Shown here in pieces: positions 55,035 through 63,364 of a DNA stretch of 64,000 bases. Every line of letters starts with the position of its first letter. The first letter of the stretch is position 1. Position numbers and translations under genes: made by a program. The notes beneath the pieces are model-generated. The model ran no database searches. It saw only the letters and a program-made list of their open reading frames with translations, and was not told the origin of the DNA. Origin of the DNA: CBDBND01 sp965262665 (GTDB lineage Bacteria > Pseudomonadota > Alphaproteobacteria > Rhodospirillales > Rhodospirillaceae); contig CBDHFR010000004.1 in NCBI GenBank assembly GCA_965262665.1, positions 1,116,001 through 1,180,000 of the forward strand, in the 5' to 3' direction.

Positions 55035-56011
55035 GGTATCGCGCATCCGAGAAGCTGGAGATCATCCGCCTGGTCGAGCAGTCCCACCTGGGCGTCGGGT
55101 CCACTTTGGACAAGCTGGGCATTCCGAAGACCACCTTTTATCGCTGGTACGATCGTTTTCTGGCCTTTGGCGACGCCGGTCTTGAGGATCGCAACAGCAG
55201 CCCGGGCCGGGTATGGAACCGGATCCCGGATGATGTCCGGGGGCAGATCATCGATCTTGCCCTGGAGGAGACACAACTGTCGCCCCGGGAACTGGCCGTC
55301 AGGTTTACGGACACCAGGGGCTACTTTGTCTCGGAAGCCTCGGTTTATCGGCTTCTCAAAGCCCACGACCTGATCACCAGCCCCGCTTTCGTGATCATCA
55401 AGGCAGCCGATGAGTTCCGCGACAAGACCACGGCGCCGAACCAGCTGTGGCAGACCGACTTCACCTCTCTCAAGGTCATCGGCTGGGGCTGGTTTTATCT
55501 GTCGACCATCTTGGACGACTATTCCCGCTACATCATTGCTTGGAAGCTCTGCACCAACATGACGGCGGACGATGTGACGGCAACACTGAAGTTGGCGCTA
55601 GAAGCCTCAGGCTGCAATCGCGCCAATGTCGTCCACAAGCCGAGGCTGCTCAGCGACAACGGCTCGTCCTATATCTCCAGCGATCTGGCTGAATGGCTCG
55701 GGGACCACGGTATGGATCACGTTCGGGGCGCACCGTATCACCCGCAAACCCAGGGCAAGATCGAGCGCTGGCATCAAACGCTGAAGAACCGGATCCTGCT
55801 TGAAAATTATTATCTACCCGGCGATCTCGAAAACCAGATCAGCGCCTTCGTCGATCGCTACAACAACCAACGCTACCACGAGAGCATCGGCAACGTAACT
55901 CCAGCCGACGCCTACTTTGGACGCCACACCGCCAGCATCGAAAAGAGAAAAAAGATCAAAAAACTGACCACCCAAAACCGCCGCTTGAACCATCAACGCC
56001 AAGCGGCTTAA
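55031..56011 (+). CDS. IS3-family transposase OrfB
   Basis: The 326-residue protein has its own N-terminal helix-turn-helix (LGVGSTLDKLGIPKTTFYRW) and an rve domain with the DDE triad: LWQTDFTSLKVIGWGWFYLS, RLLSDNGSSYISSDLAEWLG and PQTQGKIERWHQTLKNRILL. It is apparently complete and uninterrupted, so the element may be active. It can be made as an OrfAB fusion through the A8 slip in orfA. Confidence 0.94.
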   Translation: MRYRASEKLEIIRLVEQSHLGVGSTLDKLGIPKTTFYRWYDRFLAFGDAGLEDRNSSPGRVWNRIPDDVRGQIIDLALEETQLSPRELAVRFTDTRGYFVSEASVYRLLKAHDLITSPAFVIIKAADEFRDKTTAPNQLWQTDFTSLKVIGWGWFYLSTILDDYSRYIIAWKLCTNMTADDVTATLKLALEASGCNRANVVHKPRLLSDNGSSYISSDLAEWLGDHGMDHVRGAPYHPQTQGKIERWHQTLKNRILLENYYLPGDLENQISAFVDRYNNQRYHESIGNVTPADAYFGRHTASIEKRKKIKKLTTQNRRLNHQRQAA

Positions 56012-56234
56012 CATCAAACAAAGATGAGCCCGATCCTCCCTTATGAAACACGCTCAACAGTCCCATTTGTTTTGATGACGGACAGTAATTGGGTAGCAGG
56101 AGTATATAGTACGCGAACCGTCTAAAACTCACCATAAGTCCGTTTCATGGCGGTGTTGGGAGAGACTGTCAACGGATACTGGCGGCCATTTTCAGCTTTG
56201 CCTCCCCTACTGTGTTTCTGGTATAAGGCCGCCT

Positions 56235-56714
56235 ATGGTTCACCCAAATCACATCACTGGCTTGGTTCGAAAAGCCTCTGTGGTAGTGGTCTGTGTCGCA
56301 GGGCTGATGTTGAGCGGTTGCGCGAAAGACATCAATGCCCGTGGCAACTTGCCACCCGATGAAGCCCTTACACAACTCCAGCCGGGCGAACAGACCCGCC
56401 AGGACGTTCAGCTCATCCTCGGCACACCATCCCATGTCGCCTCATTTGGCACCGAGACGTGGTACTACATCAGTGCGCTAACGACGCAATACGCATTTTA
56501 TGCGGTCGAAGAGTTGGAGCGTGATGTTTATGTGCTGACATTCGACGAACGGGGAATCTTGCGAGAGGTTAAAAATTACGGCTTGGAAGACGGCGAAGAG
56601 ATTCAGGTGGTCGAGCGGGAAACACCGACCATGGGCCGCGAATTCAGCTTGATCGAACAATTGATCGGCAATCTGGGCCGCTTCGATCGCGGCCAACCGG
56701 AAGCTGGACCCTAA
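56235..56714 (+). CDS. bamE: Outer-membrane assembly lipoprotein BamE (SmpA/OmlA)
   Basis: The 159-residue lipoprotein (lipobox LMLSGC) carries the SmpA/OmlA fold: LQPGEQTRQDVQLILGTPSH, TETWYYISALTTQYAFYAVE, DVYVLTFDERGILREVKNYG. BamE stabilises the BAM complex that inserts barrel proteins such as the TonB-dependent receptor in this window. It stands alone after the IS-rich zone and converges on hppA, with a palindromic terminator between them. Confidence 0.92.
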   Translation: MVHPNHITGLVRKASVVVVCVAGLMLSGCAKDINARGNLPPDEALTQLQPGEQTRQDVQLILGTPSHVASFGTETWYYISALTTQYAFYAVEELERDVYVLTFDERGILREVKNYGLEDGEEIQVVERETPTMGREFSLIEQLIGNLGRFDRGQPEAGP

Positions 56715-56739
56715 GGAACCAATAAAAACCACAAATAAG

Positions 56740-56773
56740 AAAACGGCCTACACACTAGTGTGTAGGCCGTTTT
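56740..56773. terminator. Bidirectional Rho-independent terminator
   Basis: A perfect 34-bp palindrome (AAAACGGCCTACACACT and its complement) with A-run and T-run edges lies 26 bp after the bamE stop and 24 bp after the hppA stop on the other strand. It can stop transcription from both sides. Confidence 0.95.
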
Positions 56774-56796
56774 GATGTTTGGACTAAGGGATCTTT

Positions 56797-58878
56797 TTAT
56801 CTGGCAAGAATGGCGATCAGCAAGATGGCAACAATGTTGATGATCTTGATCATCGGATTGATTGCCGGCCCGGCTGTGTCTTTGTACGGATCGCCGACCG
56901 TATCGCCCGTCACTGCTGCCTTGTGGGCGTCTGACCCTTTGCCGCCGTGATTTCCGTCTTCAATGAACTTCTTGGCGTTATCCCATGCGCCACCGCCGGA
57001 AGTCATGGAGATGGCCACGAACAGACCGGTGACAATGGTACCGAGCAACATTGCACCGAGCGCGATAAAGCCCTGCTCCTGTCCTGCTGAAAGCGTGACA
57101 ACAAAGTACAGCACCACCGGCGCCAAGACCGGCAGCAGTGAGGGCACGACCATTTCTTTGATCGCCGCTTTGGTCAGCATATCGACCAGGACGCCGTATT
57201 CCGGCTTTTCAGTACCCTGCATGATGCCAGGCTTTTCCTTAAACTGCCGGCGCACTTCCAAGACGACGGCACCCCCGGCCCGGCCTACCGCTTGCATACC
57301 GAGCGAACCGAACAGATAGGGCAGCAATCCACCGATAAAGAGACCGATGACGACATACGGGTCTTTAAGGGAGAATTCGATGCCCGCCATGCTCGGGAAA
57401 TAATGTTCAAGATCCGATGTATACGCGGCAAATAAAACCAATGCGGCCAGTCCAGCCGATCCTATGGCATAGCCTTTGGTTACGGCTTTCGTTGTATTAC
57501 CCACCGCATCCAACGTGTCCGTAGTTTTACGGACATCTTCGGGCAAATCGGCCATTGCCGCAATGCCGCCGGCGTTGTCGGTCACCGGTCCATAGGCATC
57601 AAGGGCGACCACCATGCCGGCCAGCGCAAGCATAGTGGTTGCCGAAATTGCGATGCCAAATAGTCCCGCCTGAAGAAAGGCGACGATGATGGCAATGCAG
57701 ATTAACAGAACAGGAAGCGTCGTCGCTTCCATGGACACGGCGAGGCCTTGAATGACATTTGTACCGTGCCCCGTAATCGATGCTTCAGCGACACTTTTAA
57801 CCGGGCGGTAGTCGGTCCCCGTGTAGTATTCGGTGATCCAGATGATGACACCAGTAACAACCAAACCGATAAACGCACAAAAGATCATGCTGTTGGCCGT
57901 CACGTCCATGCCAGTGTTGGTCATGATCGGTTCAGCGAACATCATGCTGGTTACGACGTAGATCAAAATGGCTGAGATCACAGCGGTAACAATGAAGCCG
58001 CGGTACAGTGCACCCATGACATTGCCGCCGTCTTTAACGCCGGTAAAAAACGTACCGATGATCGAGCCGACGATGCAGACACTGCCGATCACCAGGGGAT
58101 AGAGCATCACCGTTGATTGGGCGCTGCCTTCAAAGAAAATGATGCCAAGCAACATGGTCGCGACAACGGTCACAGCGTAGGTTTCGAACAAGTCGGCTGC
58201 CATTCCAGCGCAGTCCCCCACATTGTCACCTACATTGTCGGCGATGGTTGCGGGGTTGCGGGGGTCGTCTTCGGGAATACCCGCTTCGACTTTACCGACG
58301 AGATCGCCACCCACGTCTGCGCCTTTGGTGAATATGCCGCCGCCGAGACGGGCGAAGATAGAGATCAGTGAAGCGCCGAAGGAGAGCGCAACGAGCGCTT
58401 CGATCAAGGGACGCTGATCAACGTTCATGCCCAAAAGCGTGAAATAATATCCGGCTACAGCCAGTAACCCGAGACCGACCACAAGCATGCCGGTAATGGC
58501 GCCCGACTTAAAAGCAACCGCATGGGCGGCGCTGAGGCCACCAGTCCGAGCTGCTTCGGTGGTGCGCACGTTGGCCCGCACCGACACATTCATGCCGACA
58601 TATCCAGCAAACCCGGAGCACACCGCCCCAATGACAAAGCCGATGGCTTGCAGCATGCCCAAGGTCATAGCCAGTACGATGGTCACGACCACACCCACGA
58701 TGGCGATAGTCGTATATTGACGATTGAGGTAGGCCGCCGCGCCTTCCTGAATAGCGGCTGCAATGCTGACCATCCGCTCGTCGCCGGTGCCATGCGCCAT
58801 AACGCCGCGGATCGTGAAAACCCCGTACAAAACGGCAAGGATACCGCTGCTCAGGACCATAATTTCAAGAGTGCTCAT
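56797..58878 (-). CDS. hppA: Membrane-bound proton-translocating pyrophosphatase
   Basis: The start at 58878 (MSTLEIMVLSSGILAVLYGV) gives the usual 693 residues; the frame is open further upstream but without coding features. Sixteen membrane segments, the pyrophosphate-binding loop FTKGADVGGDLVGKVEAGIP then EDDPRNPATIADNVGDNVGD, and ALDAYGPVTDNAGGIAAMAD are visible. The segment DAVGNTTKAVTKGYAIGSA has Lys where K+-dependent forms have Ala, so this is the K+-independent H+ pump. It couples hydrolysis of PPi to proton export. Confidence 0.96.
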   Translation of the reverse strand: MSTLEIMVLSSGILAVLYGVFTIRGVMAHGTGDERMVSIAAAIQEGAAAYLNRQYTTIAIVGVVVTIVLAMTLGMLQAIGFVIGAVCSGFAGYVGMNVSVRANVRTTEAARTGGLSAAHAVAFKSGAITGMLVVGLGLLAVAGYYFTLLGMNVDQRPLIEALVALSFGASLISIFARLGGGIFTKGADVGGDLVGKVEAGIPEDDPRNPATIADNVGDNVGDCAGMAADLFETYAVTVVATMLLGIIFFEGSAQSTVMLYPLVIGSVCIVGSIIGTFFTGVKDGGNVMGALYRGFIVTAVISAILIYVVTSMMFAEPIMTNTGMDVTANSMIFCAFIGLVVTGVIIWITEYYTGTDYRPVKSVAEASITGHGTNVIQGLAVSMEATTLPVLLICIAIIVAFLQAGLFGIAISATTMLALAGMVVALDAYGPVTDNAGGIAAMADLPEDVRKTTDTLDAVGNTTKAVTKGYAIGSAGLAALVLFAAYTSDLEHYFPSMAGIEFSLKDPYVVIGLFIGGLLPYLFGSLGMQAVGRAGGAVVLEVRRQFKEKPGIMQGTEKPEYGVLVDMLTKAAIKEMVVPSLLPVLAPVVLYFVVTLSAGQEQGFIALGAMLLGTIVTGLFVAISMTSGGGAWDNAKKFIEDGNHGGKGSDAHKAAVTGDTVGDPYKDTAGPAINPMIKIINIVAILLIAILAR

Positions 58879-59131
58879 TCGCGTTCCATTCGATTCACTG
58901 ATTCGACCGGAGAAAACCGGCCGTGAGACCCGATAAAAACCTTGCGGATCAATATGATAGGAGTGGTTGACGCTCCCCCCGCCCGGGAAAGCGCCGGGAG
59001 GGTGCCAGAACGGACACATTGGTGCAACCGGGAAGTCAGAGATTGTCAGGGGATTCGCTGCGGATTTACTGCTCAAAAACGGTGAGCAAGAGAACATCGG
59101 CCACCATGTCCCCATAAACCTGTTGGGCCGA

Positions 59132-59563
59132 TCACATCATCAGTCGCTTAATACCGCGCAAATCAAGCCGACGGTTATTGGCAAAGTGATTCTGAAAGTA
59201 AACCATCAGGTTCTCATTCAGTGCGCTTTCCATGCGCGATAAACCGTTATCAACATCCGACCGGTTACCAGGAACAATTTCCATCCGTGCGGTGATGTAC
59301 ACACGCTTCACCACACGGGCGTCTAAAATAACGGGGATGATGAGGTCTTCGAGAACATAGAGAATCGGCGCCCGTTCCGGCGGTACAAAACCACCCGATC
59401 CGCCTTCGCCGCTGCCAGCTGCCTCCTCCTCGGTGCCTTCGCCAGCCATCTCGTCTTCGGGTGCGGCAAATGGATTGGGAATAATATCGAGCACCATGAG
59501 GCCGGCGATCCCGCCGCCAGCAATAAAGATCATGATGAAAACAATGAATAAGAGACGCTTCAT
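59132..59563 (-). CDS. FliL-like membrane protein
   Basis: The 143-residue protein has one N-terminal membrane anchor (LLFIVFIMIFIAGGGIAGLM), an acidic Gly/Glu linker and a periplasmic domain (LYVLEDLIIPVILDARVVKR, MESALNENLMVYFQNHFANN) ending LRGIKRLMM. It resembles the FliL family that surrounds the flagellar motor, but no flagellar genes are near; in Rhodospirillales such a gene often follows thiL. The role is therefore open. It lies 56 bp after thiL on the same strand. Confidence 0.65.
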   Translation of the reverse strand: MKRLLFIVFIMIFIAGGGIAGLMVLDIIPNPFAAPEDEMAGEGTEEEAAGSGEGGSGGFVPPERAPILYVLEDLIIPVILDARVVKRVYITARMEIVPGNRSDVDNGLSRMESALNENLMVYFQNHFANNRRLDLRGIKRLMM

Positions 59564-59618
59564 GTGCGCGGACCGTTATGGCTCCCTGCTGCCAACCAAA
59601 TCAGATTGTGCTCACCCT

Positions 59619-60617
59619 TTATATATGGCGATAACCCTGCAAGGCTATGGGCAGAATGGTAGCCGCTTCGTCGGCCACACGAACACCTTCATCTGTTGTA
59701 AACCGGCCTATCTGTGCGATGGCGACATTGGCGGTGCTGGCAACGGCAGGCAAAGTATTTTCCAATTCCGGACCCACGGCCCACGCCAACTCGTAATCAT
59801 CGCCCCCGTTCACTATGTTTTGAATGAGGTCAGGGTTGTCAACGACGGCATGTTTAGCGGCACTGGATAACGGCAGGTCCTTGACTTCAATTCTGCACCC
59901 CAAGTTTGAGGCTTCGCACATATGAGTCACATCGGCGACCAAACCGTCAGATATATCGATACAGGCGGTGGCCAGGCCCTGTAAGGCTTGGCCGAGAGCC
60001 AACCGTGGCTCCGGGATTTGATACCGTTTGATAAGAGCCGCTTGGTTCTCGGAGGGCAGTTCAGGCAGGTCTCCATTGGCCACCAAGAGACCAAGCGCTC
60101 CATCACCAATGGTTCCAGACACCCAAAGTGAATCACCCAGCTGCGCTCCCGATCGTCTCAACAGGGAGTCTGCCGGTGCGGCGCCCACTGCGGTCACGGT
60201 TACCATGAAAGGCGCCGTTGTTCGAATGATGTCACCACCCATAAGCGGGAAAGAAAACTCCGTAATGTCTTCCGCAAGGCCGGATACGTACTCGGCAAGA
60301 AACCCCTCATCCGTATCTGCACCCAAACACAGGGCCATGAAAAATCCGACCGGTTTGGCGCCCATGGCCGCCAAATCTGAGAGATTAACCCTGAGTGCTT
60401 TACGCGCTATGTACGCGGGTGGATCTTCGGGTCGCATATGAACGCCGACGGCCAGCGCGTCTTTGGTCACGACATGTACACCCCCGGCAGTGAGTTCCGG
60501 CAAGACAGCTGCATCTTCCTTAAGGGCAAAGGCTCCGGGGGCGCTTGCTGCCAAGGGCTTGAGAAATCTGTCAATAAGATCGAATTCAGACAGTCCGTTT
60601 TGATCGGCGCCGGCCAT
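59619..60617 (-). CDS. thiL: Thiamine-monophosphate kinase
   Basis: The 332-residue ThiL phosphorylates thiamine monophosphate to the active diphosphate. Seen are LSEFDLIDRFLKPLAASAPG, AALKEDAAVL-type KEDAAVLPELTAGGVHVVTK, the Mg/ATP stretch FPLMGGDIIRTTAPFMVTVT, GTIGDGALGLLVANGD and NGGDDYELAWAVG. The ATG at 60617 is preferred over an upstream TTG at 60623. It follows nusB by 22 bp, as in many proteobacteria. Confidence 0.95.
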   Translation of the reverse strand: MAGADQNGLSEFDLIDRFLKPLAASAPGAFALKEDAAVLPELTAGGVHVVTKDALAVGVHMRPEDPPAYIARKALRVNLSDLAAMGAKPVGFFMALCLGADTDEGFLAEYVSGLAEDITEFSFPLMGGDIIRTTAPFMVTVTAVGAAPADSLLRRSGAQLGDSLWVSGTIGDGALGLLVANGDLPELPSENQAALIKRYQIPEPRLALGQALQGLATACIDISDGLVADVTHMCEASNLGCRIEVKDLPLSSAAKHAVVDNPDLIQNIVNGGDDYELAWAVGPELENTLPAVASTANVAIAQIGRFTTDEGVRVADEAATILPIALQGYRHI

Positions 60618-60639
60618 GCACAAGCCTCAGTGAAAAGGA

Positions 60640-61164
60640 TTAAGGCGCGGAGACATCCGGGTCGCGCAGTGTATGCCCAATCTTATCAAGAACTGCATTG
60701 ACCATTTTCGGTTCAGGTCCGCTGTAAAAAGCATGGGCCACATCCACATACTCGGAAATGGTGACTTTCAAAGGCAAGTCTGCGGCGCTTAGAATTTCTG
60801 CAACGGCCGTGCGTAATATGGAGCGGACGATCATTTCTAGCCGGTCCTTCGGCCAGTCTGCGCTGAGACTTTCATTAATCATGCGGTCAATGTCGTCCTG
60901 GCGGTCAATGACGGCTGCGACCAGATCTGCGAACAAGGATTGATCCATACTCGACAATTGCACTGGCGTTTCCGCTTTGGTGTCAGGATCTTCGTCCATG
61001 GCAAATCCGCCCAACCGGCCGGTCAAAAAGTCTTGAACAACTTTCTTATGATCCGCATTGGTGGTTGCGATCTGGTAAATCGCTTGCACAGCAGCCAGTC
61101 GGGCTGCACTGCGCTCCATATGCGACGGTCGAGACGCTTCTGTTTCTTTTGCCGCGACGTTCAC
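60640..61164 (-). CDS. nusB: Transcription antitermination factor NusB
   Basis: The 174-residue product is all-helical with MERSAARLAAVQAIYQIATT, DQSLFADLVAAVIDRQDDID, WPKDRLEMIVRSILRTAVAE and KVTISEYVDVAHAFYSGPEP, typical of NusB, which with NusE binds boxA in rRNA leaders. A GTG at 61164 overlaps the ribH stop as GTGA, indicating coupling; an ATG at 61119 is the alternative. Confidence 0.94.
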   Translation of the reverse strand: MNVAAKETEASRPSHMERSAARLAAVQAIYQIATTNADHKKVVQDFLTGRLGGFAMDEDPDTKAETPVQLSSMDQSLFADLVAAVIDRQDDIDRMINESLSADWPKDRLEMIVRSILRTAVAEILSAADLPLKVTISEYVDVAHAFYSGPEPKMVNAVLDKIGHTLRDPDVSAP

Positions 61165-61622
61165 AGTGGTACAACCAAAGCTGATCGAATATCGATCAGC
61201 CTTAAACACGCCTCGGCCGCCCGGCCGCCAAAATTCCGGCCCGACACAGAAGCGCGGTCTTCAGCCAAAGCGCGGTTCGGACAAGTCAGAATGCCACTAC
61301 CGACCGGGAACGCATGCGCAAGGGCAACATCTTGAGTACCGCGCAGTGATTCTGTGCAGACGTGCTCGTAGTGGTCCGTTTCGCCCTTAATTGCACAACC
61401 AAGAACGACGCCGCCATCAAAGGCCTGGCCGGTCTCGGGATTGCCTCTGCCTTCGATGGCAAATTGGAGCGCGGCGGGTATTTCAAGAATACCCGGTACG
61501 GCAACACGATGAGCAGTCCCTCCGGCCGCCTCGATTACAGCGCAGGCGCCTTGGGCAAGCTGATCCGAGATCGCTTCGTAAAAACGGGCTTCAATTATTA
61601 CAATGTTTGGGCCGTCGCTCAT
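61161..61622 (-). CDS. ribH: 6,7-dimethyl-8-ribityllumazine synthase
   Basis: The 153-residue enzyme condenses the ribB and ribD products to lumazine. Visible are IVIIEARFYEAISDQLAQGA, VPGILEIPAALQFAIEG, GGVVLGCAIKGETDHYEHVC (catalytic His region) and FPVGSGILTCPNRALAEDRA. It is the fourth gene of the rib operon, 28 bp after ribB. Confidence 0.96.
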   Translation of the reverse strand: MSDGPNIVIIEARFYEAISDQLAQGACAVIEAAGGTAHRVAVPGILEIPAALQFAIEGRGNPETGQAFDGGVVLGCAIKGETDHYEHVCTESLRGTQDVALAHAFPVGSGILTCPNRALAEDRASVSGRNFGGRAAEACLRLIDIRSALVVPL

Positions 61623-61650
61623 GGGCTGCGATCCAGTTCGGTGCGATCCC

Positions 61651-62760
61651 TCAATCCAAAGGAATAGGCCGCTGTTCTGTCACCTTTAGGCCATACCCGT
61701 CCAGTCCAATGATGGTCCGTGGGGTATTGCTGAGAAGAATCATGTTCTCGATCCCGAGGTCGACCAGGATTTGAGCGCCAACACCATAATCAATTAACCG
61801 GGCCGGTGTAATTTCTTCGGTGCTCGGCCTCTTAACGCGTTCACTGACTTTCGGCTGCTGTTGATCACGCAGCACCACCACGACACCACGGCCATGGTCA
61901 GCCACCAATAACATGGCCCGATGCAGCTCTCCTGTTTTCGGATTGTCAGAATCCCAGAACAGATCAGCAAAAAAATTGACCTGGTGCATGCGCACCATTA
62001 CCGGATCGGGAGCAGATAGATCACCTTTCAATAGGACGACGTGCTCGATACCTGAAAGTGTGTTCTTGTAGATGCGTAGAGTCCAATCGCCACCGTATTC
62101 CGATTTAAACGGTCGTTCTGCCGTCATCTCAATAAACTTGTCGTTTTGTCGCCTATAGGCGATGAGGTCGGCGATGGTCGCCAGCTTGAGCCCGTGTTTT
62201 TGTGCGAAGGAAATCAAATCGGGCATACGCGCCATGCTGCCGTCATCGTTCATGATTTCACAAATCACACCAGCAGCGGTCAGTCCAGACATCCGGCAAA
62301 TATCGACCGCGGCTTCCGTATGTCCGGCACGCACCAGCACACCGCCGTCGCGGGCCATGAGTGGAAAAACATGGCCCGGAGTGGCCAAGTCACTCCGGGC
62401 CTTCGCCGGATCGATGGCCACAGAAATGGTATGGGCTCGGTCTGAGGCAGAAATGCCAGTGGTTACACCGTTGGCTGCTTCAATGCTGACGGTAAAGGCG
62501 GTAGCTAAGCGCGACTGATTGTGCGCTTCCATGAGCGGCAAATTCAGTTCCTGGCAACGATCATGGGTAAGGGCTAAACACACTAAACCACGAGCATGCG
62601 TGGCCATGAAATTGATGGCGTCAGGTGTCGCCATTTGCGCCGGAATGATGATGTCTCCTTCATTCTCCCGATCTTCATCGTCGACGAGAATGAACATCCT
62701 GCCATTGCGGGCGTCCTCGAGGATTTCCTCTATGGAAGACAAGTATTCTGAATAGGGCAC
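61651..62760 (-). CDS. ribB: 3,4-dihydroxy-2-butanone-4-phosphate synthase with degenerate GTP cyclohydrolase II-like domain
   Basis: Residues 1-205 are an intact RibB: FILVDDEDRENEGDIIIPAQ, HARGLVCLALTHDRC, VTTGISASDRAHTISVAIDP and RAGHTEAAVDICRMSG. Residues 206-369 look like the RibA fold (TPARLIDYGVGAQILVDLGI, LLSNTPRTIIGLDGYGLKV), but the zinc-binding Cys cluster is gone: the region reads MVRMHQVNFFADLFWDSDNP. So only the synthase activity is expected and GTP cyclohydrolase II must come from elsewhere. Such RibB fusions are known in alphaproteobacteria. Confidence 0.93.
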   Translation of the reverse strand: MPYSEYLSSIEEILEDARNGRMFILVDDEDRENEGDIIIPAQMATPDAINFMATHARGLVCLALTHDRCQELNLPLMEAHNQSRLATAFTVSIEAANGVTTGISASDRAHTISVAIDPAKARSDLATPGHVFPLMARDGGVLVRAGHTEAAVDICRMSGLTAAGVICEIMNDDGSMARMPDLISFAQKHGLKLATIADLIAYRRQNDKFIEMTAERPFKSEYGGDWTLRIYKNTLSGIEHVVLLKGDLSAPDPVMVRMHQVNFFADLFWDSDNPKTGELHRAMLLVADHGRGVVVVLRDQQQPKVSERVKRPSTEEITPARLIDYGVGAQILVDLGIENMILLSNTPRTIIGLDGYGLKVTEQRPIPLD

Positions 62761-62765
62761 GGTGA

Positions 62766-63362
62766 TCAGTTTTCCGGCGATGGCAAAAGCCGCGCAACAT
62801 AGCGCGCAAGCATGTCTATTTCTATGTTTACGCCATCACCCTTACGCAGAGTGCCAAGGGTCGTCACCGCACTGGTGTGGGGAATAATATTGACGCCGAA
62901 GGTGTCCTCTTTCACTTCATTCACGGTGAGGGAAACCCCATCGATTGCCACTGACCCTTTTTCCGCGATAAAGCGGATAAACTCTTTTGGCACTGTGAAG
63001 GAAGGGCGAGTGGAGTCTCCATCAGGTTCAATGCCACTCACGACAGCCACGCAGTCCACATGGCCGGAGACCAGATGGCCGCCAAGTTCATCGCCAAGTT
63101 TCAGGGACCGTTCCAGATTGACAGTCTGTCCCGTCTGCCATTGACCAAGCGTCGTGCAGTCTAGGGTTTCGCGTGAAACATCGACCTCAAACTGATCCGC
63201 GCCCATTTTGACCGCAGTCAAGCAACATCCATTGCACGCTATGGAAGCGCCAATGTCGATGTTTTTCGGATCAAAGTGAGTACGGATAGCAAAACGAACA
63301 CCCACGTCGCCCGCAGAAATGGCAGCGACCTCGCCCTGATCCGTGATGATGCCTGTAAACAT
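62766..63362 (-). CDS. ribE: Riboflavin synthase alpha chain
   Basis: The 198-residue enzyme joins two lumazines to give riboflavin. It is built of two similar barrels: MFTGIITDQGEVAAI, IACNGCCLTAVKMGADQFEV, then LGGHLVSGHVDCVAVV, EKGSVAIDGVSLTVNEVKED. It lies 2 bp after ribD and 5 bp before ribB, in one operon. Confidence 0.96.
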   Translation of the reverse strand: MFTGIITDQGEVAAISAGDVGVRFAIRTHFDPKNIDIGASIACNGCCLTAVKMGADQFEVDVSRETLDCTTLGQWQTGQTVNLERSLKLGDELGGHLVSGHVDCVAVVSGIEPDGDSTRPSFTVPKEFIRFIAEKGSVAIDGVSLTVNEVKEDTFGVNIIPHTSAVTTLGTLRKGDGVNIEIDMLARYVARLLPSPEN

Positions 63363-63364
63363 CT

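Larger units (their letters stand above)
54573..56084 (+). mobile_element. IS3-family insertion sequence, complete
   Basis: The 1.5-kb element begins TGTCTGACGTCAGCGCC and ends ATGACGGACA, a partial inverted repeat. It is flanked by the direct repeat GTAATTGGG(T), 9-10 bp, which belongs to the IS630 gene it entered. It holds overlapping orfA and orfB. A 212-bp fragment of its left end lies at 50596. Confidence 0.9.

Noticed and set aside
58879..59115. N-terminal extension of hppA up to 59115
   Set aside because: The extra 79 codons lack membrane or family features; the start at 58878 gives the normal family N-terminus.
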